Below are positions 56,462 to 64,000 of a stretch of DNA of 64,000 bases, piece after piece. This DNA comes from Tubulanus polymorphus (Eukaryota; Nemertea; Palaeonemertea; Tubulaniformes; Tubulanidae), in NCBI RefSeq assembly GCF_964204645.1, contig NC_134025.1:12095001-12159000 (forward strand). The letters are read 5' to 3'. Position 1 is the stretch's first letter. Each line of letters starts with the position of its first letter. The translations under genes were made by a program, and so were the position numbers. Under the pieces are notes generated by a model that saw nothing but the letters and a program-made list of their open reading frames with translations, was not told where the DNA came from and made no database searches.

Positions 56462-57633
56462 CTAATCATAACAAGTTTTAAAATTTCTCGACAGGTTTGT
56501 TGAGTAAGTAAAACCGAAGAATTTCTTCTCGCAAATACATGGATAATTTCCGAACAGTAAGATAACAGTCATCCTATAAGCTATGCAACTTGCCGTGGTG
56601 CAGTGGGCTTTCTTTGCCCGGGTATAAATCAACCTTTCACATTCACAGTAATGTATTCTAGGGACACCGCTGAAATATGAAATCACACGACAATTTTTTC
56701 AAATCTTTAAGCAGTTATATTCTTTCATTTTTACGGTCCAAGCCTAGATATTCGATCTGAGTCCGGTGCGTGAACTCAGTGCTTTTGAAAAAAAACTGCA
56801 TAATGCTAAGTTCTTTTTTCCCCAGGCCCACAAACCTGATAAGGTATACTGTACTCGACAATTAAAAAATTGTGGATAATATGATATTCAAAATAAGAAT
56901 TGCGAAGCTAAAAATAATGTTTAATTGACTTACCATGTTTAATTGACTTACGTTTTTTTGCAATGAACACATTTATCGTGTTGAAGGCAGGCGTCATCTA
57001 AGTCGTCAGCAGGTTTTAAGCATTGCCTAACAATTTATGACAATACACTATGATCAACAATTTACCATCATAAAATCAATCGCGCACCAATTTTATATAT
57101 TCTTCCTAACTCCTGATTCGACCGACCATCGCAACTCTTTTTCCATTTTAAATAATCAAACCCGCTGATTTGTTCCTAGCAAGGGTGGTGGGTTTAAAGG
57201 GGCGCACAAAGATGAGCGTAATATCGATTCAAGTTCAAAAGGCATTCTCACCTACATTGCTGTTCCGAGTCAGAGCACTTACAGCAGCCTCCCGTCGGGT
57301 CTCTTTCTATCATACCGGTGTTGCTCACTCCACACCAGCTTTTATAGTTCGTTAAATCGGACAAACTCGGCAAACCATGAACATCTACATCAACACCCAA
57401 AATGCTAGATCAGCAATATCAATCAGTTTTCGTTTAGAACTATCATAAAAATGTTCTAACGAACTTTAAATGTGCCCAAATCGGTATGGTAAGTGCTGAT
57501 GAAATTTCACCGTATGGCGGTTAAACGAGCGGGACTGGTTGGTACCTTATAGAAGTTCTAGAATAAGTTGTTTAGAAGGCTTACCTAAGAAAACCACTGT
57601 CGTGGCTGCTAATATAAGCACCAAATAATTCAT
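56462..57633 (-). CDS. Secreted cysteine-rich phospholipase A2-like protein, 4 exons
   Basis: Exons on the minus strand: 57585-57633, 57252-57384, 56952-57026, 56462-56669. All are GT-AG and the phases join to 154 residues. Exon 1 codes a signal peptide (MNYLVLILAATTVVFL). The mature part has about 15 cysteines. Exon 2 carries a possible Ca-loop-like YKSWCGVSNTG and a GGCCKC cluster. Exon 3 carries DDACLQHDKC, the C-x-x-H-D-x-C arrangement of the PLA2 active site, with the catalytic His-Asp kept. Exon 4 starts near HYCECE, a usual position for the second Asp/Glu-rich helix. Which PLA2 group it belongs to is unsure; small invertebrate secreted PLA2s are used in digestion, defence or venom, and nothing here points to one of these. 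The acceptor of exon 2 was chosen for phase; a transcript would settle it. Confidence 0.78.
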
Positions 57634-59310
57634 TGTTGCAAAATTCGCTGGACAGAACTGTCGACACGATGTTTCCTAATCGATGTTCGCCTCATCCAAC
57701 TAAATCATTTATTAGTAAATATATCTTATTGGTCACTGCTCATGCGGTCACAGAGGATTGGCGGTTGCTTTCAGCCATCGTGCGATCAACCGACCGAAAC
57801 GAAGTCCTACTGAGGGCGGTAACAGATGCTGTAGCGTGTCAATAATGATGCCATTGTTACTAACCGTTTCAGTGCTACAATGCGCAAACATTAACAGGTT
57901 CTGGGACACCATATGTCCACTTGGATCTGAAATGCTTTATCTGAAAATGATGGATCTGGACGATTTCAATATTCAACACACAATGGTGACCATGTAGAAG
58001 TCAATGACCATGAAACCGCTTTCATATAGAACTTGACATGTCATATTGATTGCGGTTACAAAAGGCGAGAACAATAAAATTACTGATCCTAATTCCATGC
58101 GAGAGATGATCATTCGTATGACAGTAATAACAAAATTCAAATATGGAGACTAAAAGATGTTGATATTTTCCTTAAAAAACCTTTTTCCACAGGACTGGTG
58201 AAGCTCAAATGTTCACAATTGCGTGGACTGGTAAAGAAAACCACCTGATACATTAAAGATTCATCCTCAAAGTAAACCATCATGAATTTCAATTAACCAT
58301 GGCAAACCAGGACGCTACCGGTATCAGAATTCAGGCCAAAAGACAGTGAGCTTTTTGGATGCAAAACGGTCACAGAACGGCTTTGTTGTGTCTGAGCATA
58401 GAAATAAATTGCAAGATATTAAAGTTTTATTTCAATGACATCATCAATTCAAGGAAGCTAGAGGTGAACTCCACTTTTGCCATTTTAGTTTAGGCTATTC
58501 TCAAAAATAAACTAGTCTTTCAAAAAATGCAATAATCCCGATGGCACATTCCACCAAGAACCACTAGTTATTATTGTAGTGATTCGGCCGCTACATAGGC
58601 CTACGTCTTCGTTCTTTCAATCATCCTGCACGAGAAAACAAGTTAGGCACTGCGACCGAGGTGTGGACGATTTGCGATTGAATACTTGAATAACGCTAAA
58701 CGACGCCGTGGTTGCGAGGATCTGGCTTTAGGAAAGCTGAAGAACATCTGGATATCACGGAGTAGCATACCACTCACTCCGTTTCACGCAATTTCACGAG
58801 GATTCTAAGTGCTTTAAGGCATCTTCGTTGTTGTTTTGTTTGCATAGTGCTACATCTTTTGAAGTTTCTAATTGATGGCAACCAAACGCGCTATTCGCCG
58901 CCCGGACCGTGGCGTTCAACCGGTCCAGCCAAATCAGATTTTCGGCCTGTGATGCAAGCGGTGTTCGTCACCTAGCCCGATCATAATTCGAATCGTGGCC
59001 AATACAATTATCTCCCAATTACCGGTATGGACATCGTCATTCGTCACGGTTGTTAATCGTCATTTTGTCAATCGTCATTCTTGCCATTTGTCAGAGTTGC
59101 CTGAGCATTGAATATTCTTTTCTTGAATAGTGGAAGGTTGGGCCTGCACTTGTAGCATAATAGGCTGTAGACAGCGGCTAATTAATCAAACAACATACTG
59201 AGTCCCACATATTTAAGTAGGAAGGGCGCCTCCGTTCCGCAAATGGCAGGTAACTCGGGTGGCTCCAATTTCCAGCTACTGAGAAGGGTGACTCCATTTA
59301 ACCGGCGACT
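57634..59310. other. No gene recognised
   Basis: Intergenic DNA between the PLA2-like gene and the Penelope-like element. It should include the promoter of the PLA2-like gene just right of 57633, but no clear TATA box was seen. Short ORFs lack domains. A small run of CGTCATT units (59029-59080) is the only visible repeat. Confidence 0.45.
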
Positions 59311-59313
59311 CAC

Positions 59314-59658
59314 GTGAAGTCGCGATTTTTTTTTCACAAGAGTTTCCGCCATCTTGTTTGCAGTGCGCATGTTCCCCATTCTGTTTGTAAACACAATCCA
59401 CACGTGTGCACTACACTCACTGTAGTCACAGTGCGTTCGCGGCTATCAACCGCGAACGTCCACTTCGTTCAACTCAACACGACCCGCGAACACCAGCAGT
59501 TCACCCGGAAGTTCAACGAACTCCTCGAGAATCACGACGACGTCACCGCGATACCACCAATCGATGATCGACGCTTCATAGTTGTTGGAAACGGAATCCA
59601 CTGGGACCGTGGTACAGCTAACACCCTGCTGGGCCACTGGCTCAGTGGTTTAAACTAA
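59314..59658 (+). CDS. Probable N-terminal part of the PLE ORF
   Basis: 114 codons; the second half has the same GC-rich codon use as the main ORF. It ends at TAA (59656-59658) just where the main ORF's frame becomes open (from about 59610), so a one-base frameshift or a small spliced intron probably separates them. The first 30 or so codons may be non-coding. No domain recognised. Confidence 0.4.
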   Translation: MKSRFFFHKSFRHLVCSAHVPHSVCKHNPHVCTTLTVVTVRSRLSTANVHFVQLNTTREHQQFTRKFNELLENHDDVTAIPPIDDRRFIVVGNGIHWDRGTANTLLGHWLSGLN

Positions 59659-59813
59659 GTATCAGTGAGACCAACGGGTCCACTATTGGTGAGTTAAATC
59701 AACCGGAATTAACCAATGCTTCTCTGATTTCTTCCATTTCCCGGTCCAACGAACACGAAGAACCGGCACCAAACCAAGCGCGACGCGATCCGGTCACCGC
59801 TCTCGGGAGCCCG

Positions 59814-61886
59814 GTGGTCAACCTCACACGTTCACTCCGCCTAAGTCCGGCGCAACATCAGCTACTCCGAAAGGGCCTCACTTATTGCCCGTCTCCAAAA
59901 ATCGGTTCTGATGCCGCTGCGATCGAGCGCACCAAGGGAGTGTGCCGATTCAACCGGCTAGTGAAACTCGACCATCACTTCCGAGACAAACCGGACCGCG
60001 AGGCTCCGCGTTTCCGTCTGCCCAGCAGTTGGGCTCCGGATGAAATAGAACCAGTAATCGCCGAGTTCTGCAACGACGCGCATGAATTGGCTCAACAAAC
60101 CAGGGATACGCGTCGCGTAAATGATAACCTCACTAAACAGGAACGCGAAGCCCTCCAGCAGCTGCGTGACAACACTAATATTGTCATCAAAGCCGCCGAT
60201 AAGGGTTCCGCCACGGTTATCATGGACCGCGACGACTACGTCCACGAAGCCATGCGCCAACTAGCCGATCTCGAGTATAATCAGCCGCTGCAGCAACCGA
60301 TCTTCGAACAGACCGGGGAAGAAATCCGCGAAATCATCGAAAATATGGCTCGACGAAAAATCATCCTGCTAAAAACCGCCGAATATCTATTACCACCCGA
60401 TAATCCGAAACAGAGGCAGTTCTATCTGCTTCCCAAAATCCATAAAGAACGCGAGAAGTGGACGGTACCCGATCGCGTACCGCCGGGGAGACCGATCGTC
60501 TCCGACTGCGGCTCCGAAACCTACGAAATTTCGGAATGGATCGACTACTATTTGCAGCCGATCGCCCGGAGTCACCCGTCGTACGTCAAAGATACCAACC
60601 ACTTTCTAGATATTTTGGCCGGTAAACAATTTAGCGCCGATGCGTTACTCGTCACCATGGACATCGATTCGCTCTACACGAACATCCCCCACGAAAAGGG
60701 TATCGCCAGCATCCGACAAGCTCACCGAGACAACCCAAACCCGGGACGCTCGGATGCCGAGCTGCTGCAACTACTCGAAATCAGCCTGAAGGAAAACGAC
60801 TTTAACTTCAACGAAAACACATATTTACAGGTAAAAGGTACCGCAATGAGTAAGCGTTGTGCTCCTTCTTATGCCAATATCTTTGTAGCCGAATGGGAAA
60901 AAGAAGATCTGTCCAGAAGCGAACTCCAACCATCGCTATACGCTCGGTTCATCGACGACATCTACATGGTTTGGGAACACGGCCGCGAAACGTTGATGCA
61001 ATTCATCGACGTCCTACAAACAGTGAGCCGATCCATCAAACTCAAGTTCGAAATCAGCGACACCAGCGTCAACTTCCTGGACGTAACCACTTTCAAAGGC
61101 CCGCGATTCGAGACAAGTGGCACAGTAGACACCAAAGTCTACTTCAAACCAACCGATTCGCATCAATTACTACATCGATCTTCGTTTCACCCTAAACACA
61201 CATTTTCCGGTATAGTTAAAAGTCAAATTCTCCGGTTCCGGCGCATCTGCAATAACGATTCAGACCTACACGCAGCGTCCGGAACCGTCCTTAAAGTACT
61301 CAGAGGTCGTGGCTACAAAGACCGCGAACTGCGACACATCAAAAGCCAAGCTCTACGGCACCACGCCGAACGAGATCAACGAGAACAACAACGGGCCAAC
61401 GAACCGCCGAAAAAGCGTTTACCGCTTGATATCTTACCTCACTCCGAAGCCAACCGAACCCTAGCCCGTAACATCCGAACCAGATTTACGGAACTGGCTA
61501 CGGCCACCGGCCGGTCGGACGAGGTAACCACGGTCACCGCCTACACCAAGCACAAGAGTCTCAAGGATCACCTAACTTCGTCGCAGCTCAAACCAACGGA
61601 GCCACCCCCTCCCCGAGTCCCCTCTTCACCGCATCGTAACAGAAATACTTCCGTTGTTTCCAATTCTTCTATTTCCAGGTCTACTCAAAGAACTCCGTCA
61701 ACCCGACGTCGAGGCACCAAGAAATGCAGAAAACCGAGATGTCGTACGTGTCCACTCGTCCGAGAAACAACCGTTTGCCGCAGCCACAACAAAATGCACG
61801 CGATCCGCAGCACAATTAATTGCGCGACCCGTGAAATTGTATACTGCATCGAATGCACCAAGTGCAACATGCTGTACGTCGGCTAA
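59814..61886 (+). CDS. PLE reverse transcriptase with truncated GIY-YIG
   Basis: 690 codons; the frame is open further upstream but has no ATG, so the GTG at 59814 is not a secure start. RT motifs: IVIKAADKGSATVIMDRDD, QFYLLPKIHKE, PGRPIVSDCGS, LVTMDIDSLYTNIP, VKGTAMSKRCAPSYANIF, and the catalytic LYARFIDDIYMVW. Then comes SVNFLDVTTF, a basic linker, a Cys cluster (KCRKPRCRTCPL), and the start of GIY-YIG (IVYCIECTKCNMLYVG). The frame stops at TAA just where the family has GxTG, so the endonuclease is cut in two. The same frame stays open afterwards. Confidence 0.9.
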   Translation: MVNLTRSLRLSPAQHQLLRKGLTYCPSPKIGSDAAAIERTKGVCRFNRLVKLDHHFRDKPDREAPRFRLPSSWAPDEIEPVIAEFCNDAHELAQQTRDTRRVNDNLTKQEREALQQLRDNTNIVIKAADKGSATVIMDRDDYVHEAMRQLADLEYNQPLQQPIFEQTGEEIREIIENMARRKIILLKTAEYLLPPDNPKQRQFYLLPKIHKEREKWTVPDRVPPGRPIVSDCGSETYEISEWIDYYLQPIARSHPSYVKDTNHFLDILAGKQFSADALLVTMDIDSLYTNIPHEKGIASIRQAHRDNPNPGRSDAELLQLLEISLKENDFNFNENTYLQVKGTAMSKRCAPSYANIFVAEWEKEDLSRSELQPSLYARFIDDIYMVWEHGRETLMQFIDVLQTVSRSIKLKFEISDTSVNFLDVTTFKGPRFETSGTVDTKVYFKPTDSHQLLHRSSFHPKHTFSGIVKSQILRFRRICNNDSDLHAASGTVLKVLRGRGYKDRELRHIKSQALRHHAERDQREQQRANEPPKKRLPLDILPHSEANRTLARNIRTRFTELATATGRSDEVTTVTAYTKHKSLKDHLTSSQLKPTEPPPPRVPSSPHRNRNTSVVSNSSISRSTQRTPSTRRRGTKKCRKPRCRTCPLVRETTVCRSHNKMHAIRSTINCATREIVYCIECTKCNMLYVG

Positions 61887-62117
61887 ACCGGAATGTCTCT
61901 ACGAGAACGCGTCACTCATCACGTCTCACGCATCAGAACGAAGAATTCGACTCCAGTCTCGGACCACTTCAACCAAGTCGACCACACCCGCGAACACTTT
62001 CGGGTGTACGGTCTCCAACACCTACCAGGCTTCACGAGACCGATCCGCGAAGCAGCCGAACAAGACTGGATACGACGACTCGACACGAACACGCCCCGAG
62101 GCATGAACGTCCCGTAG
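61887..62117 (+). pseudogene. C-terminal GIY-YIG remnant of the PLE
   Basis: In frame with the RT ORF after the stop codon. It reads TGMSLRERVTHH, then DHFNQVDHT and a Glu-containing AAEQDWIRRLDT, the usual order of the second half of the GIY-YIG nuclease (Arg in SLRER, a catalytic Glu later). Ends at TAG 62115-62117. It is therefore a one-codon nonsense allele rather than a heavily decayed sequence; a C-to-T change of a Gln codon would explain it. Confidence 0.75.
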
Positions 62118-62555
62118 ACCGCCTCACTACAACAATTAACTCGTACTACTTTTTTTACAGGGATAACCCGCTGCCCGTGCACTAGTGGGGTCTCCAAACC
62201 TTCGGTTTGGTCCCCTAACCTCTATCTCTAAACCTAAACCCAATATAATGATTTTATTGTCATTTCGACAAATTAACGATTCAGTAAATGAGAGACTCCT
62301 GCTGCTTTCCAAGCTGGGAACTTTCATCGAAGCCACTGGCAGATTCCATTAAGAAGAAAAAAAACCGCTATACAATCTGTACTATCTGTCACTCCAACAC
62401 CTATCCGTTCACTGATATATTTATACATTTTGTCCGTCTGTAATATGTGTCACTCTATTCGCACGCGCTACACATTAATCAGCATATCTCGGCTGTCTAT
62501 CAACAGTAAATTCTGCATGCACCCACCATATTAGGTGTTTTGTTCCGATATTAGT

Positions 62556-62680
62556 TCTGTCTGTTTCGCTTAGTACTGTGCGTTTCGCTTAGTATTGTCC
62601 GTTTCAGTTAGTACTGTCCGTTTCGCTAAGTGTTGTCCGTGTAACCTAGTACTGTCGTTTCTCTGAGTACTGTCCGTACC
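62556..62680 (+). repeat. Minisatellite, unit about 20 bp (GTTTCGCTTAGTACTGTCC)
   Basis: About six imperfect tandem copies with substitutions and 1-2 bp indels. No coding potential. Confidence 0.75.
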
Positions 62681-63171
62681 GCTATCGCACATGTAGCCAA
62701 AATTGTCTTGCTCACCTCCGCGTAGTGTCCGATAAAGGTGTCTATAATGTAATGTGGCTCTCCCCTTTTCTTCAGAATGCTATTGGGACTGGATACGAAC
62801 TGGATACATTCTCCTGCACGGATTCGTCGCGATTCTACTGCGTTCCAAGCGTCTTTCCGATCATTTCGTTAAAACTCAAACGCCGCACGTTGCTCCACAC
62901 CATAACAGTCCGCCACAAAGTACGCGAGTTTGTGCCGTCCATGCGTTTTTCTGCACACAGAGTTTGCTAGCGCCCAGCGAGTCATCACGTGACATTATTT
63001 TCCGAAGATACAAGATACAAGTCTCCGGGACTATGTGCTGTTTGCCTGCTGTGTGCGGGCTGGGGGGCTGTGTTCCCTGGAGTCCACTGTGTGTGGACTA
63101 GAGGCTTTGTGCCTCGTAGGACTGTGTCCTGTTGCCTGTTGTGCGTGGGCTGGAGGGCTGTTCGAATATCA

Positions 63172-63214
63172 CGGATACCGGATACCGGACACCTAAATAC
63201 CGGATACCGGATAC
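63172..63214 (+). repeat. Short tandem repeat GGATACC
   Basis: CGGATACCGGATACCGGACAC and CCGGATACCGGATAC form five or six copies of a 7-bp unit, partly interrupted. Confidence 0.65.
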
Positions 63215-64000
63215 TCGAGATTGCGGAGTATATAGCGCATCGGGTCTAAGGAGTCGTTTCCGTGCTGTTGTAAGTAGTACTGCCGCGACATACAATTTAT
63301 TTGTCAAATTGTTACAGAGGCTAACCAACTTATTTGTCAGCCTGATTACAGCCTGCTTTCACGTTTTTAGTGTCATCATCGATCTCAATATTATACATAT
63401 TTCTTTCTGAATACTGTTGTTCTTTGGTTAGGTGAAGTTAAACGTTATATTCATTTTTTATTATCTTACTTCACTGGTGATGGATATGCATTGGTGGCCC
63501 TTTTTGGTTTTCTGTAAAATCCTTTCGTTAATAGGGCTGAGTACTGCAAGGCCCTATATCTCAAGTTAGAAAGCCATAAGCGAGTCTGGCATTTGTAACG
63601 TTTCTTCTAATAAAATTTGTTTTAAAGATCTTTACAGTTTGTATTAGTTGATTTAGGATGAACACCAATGAAAAACAAGTATTTACAAACAAAGAATTAA
63701 AATTCGTTTTCTTATTTTATGGAGTAGAATATTCGGTATATTCTATTTATTGGACGATATGTCTACATTTCATTCTCAATCACAATGTCCCTAAAAATGA
63801 AATTGAGTCCATGGCGATCGTCGAAAATCAACACCCCTGGACACCAATTGTTTTGGTATAACCTTCAAAAATCAGTTCGTCGAATACCGGTACCTACCAT
63901 TTCTCTAAGTGACTATTTACCCTGATGTTAAATTTGATTCTAAAGATCATGAAAATATAGATCGTCAATAACGCTTTACTTAATTAAAATGGCCTTCTTC

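Larger units (their letters stand above)
59314..62290 (+). mobile_element. Penelope-like retroelement with GIY-YIG endonuclease
   Basis: About 3 kb: a 5' ORF piece (to 59658), a long RT ORF (59814-61886), and a GIY-YIG segment that continues past a stop codon to 62117. A non-coding 3' end follows, with a small hairpin (CCAAACC/GGTTTGG, 62193-62209) and degenerate CCCTAA-like units at 62212-62245. The 3' end matches the fragment at 34819-35010. The left boundary is uncertain, as no terminal repeat was recognised. It is GC-rich against AT-rich surroundings, so it is a fairly recent arrival. Confidence 0.85.
62291..64000. other. No gene recognised; minisatellites
   Basis: Intergenic. It holds two short tandem arrays (listed separately) and a partly duplicated GT-rich stretch at about 63040-63160. 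The 67-codon frame at 63658-63861 has no domain and is probably chance. Confidence 0.45.

Noticed and set aside
61654-62106. 150-codon ORF over the PLE 3' end
   Set aside because: Out-of-frame shadow; the GIY-YIG motifs lie in the frame of the RT ORF.
63658-63861. 67-codon ORF near the right edge
   Set aside because: Low-complexity, hydrophobic/aromatic chance frame in AT-rich DNA.

Overview
The window is metazoan nuclear DNA. Its genes are split by many short GT-AG introns, its spacers are AT-rich, and it is crowded with eukaryotic transposable elements. The mix of a DIRS element, a Penelope-like element (PLE), tRNA-derived SINEs and many palindromic MITEs, together with a ciliary/centriolar gene, suggests a marine invertebrate, perhaps a lophotrochozoan. 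The sequence alone does not fix the phylum.

Layout. (1) 1-1040: SINE, palindromes and a dispersed repeat. (2) 3337-33847, minus strand: a WDR90/POC16-type gene in at least 39 coding exons. Every exon was assembled by hand with consistent splice phases (about 1,918 residues); only the first tiny exon is missing. One intron is GC-AG, and another holds a complete 6.1 kb DIRS retrotransposon (11872-18006). Other introns hold MITEs. (3) 34.2-37.1 kb: a nest of repeats, including an inverted copy of the repeat at 485-1040, a 3' fragment of the PLE with telomere-like CCCTAA motifs, and a MITE with a SINE inside it. (4) 39810-43663: two nearly identical, adjacent elements with long terminal inverted repeats and no transposase. 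(5) 44.1-47.1 kb: a 62-bp perfect direct repeat, a long hairpin, and a very AT-rich island with three small ORFs of unknown origin (one broken, with a Cys/His finger; two with single membrane segments). (6) 50590-56388, plus strand: a 10-exon SLC22-type organic-ion transporter (584 residues). (7) 56462-57633, minus strand: a 4-exon secreted, cysteine-rich phospholipase A2-like protein (154 residues), convergent with the transporter. (8) 59.4-62.3 kb: a PLE with a reverse transcriptase and a GIY-YIG domain interrupted by a stop codon. (9) The remainder is minisatellites and unannotated sequence.

The three host genes show no functional link. WDR90 belongs to centrioles and cilia, SLC22 to plasma-membrane solute transport, and the PLA2-like protein to secretion. 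The mobile elements have different ages. The DIRS element and the twin elements look recent: intact ORFs and identical repeats in the first, only a few substitutions between copies in the second. The PLE has begun to decay, and the LINE fragment is old.
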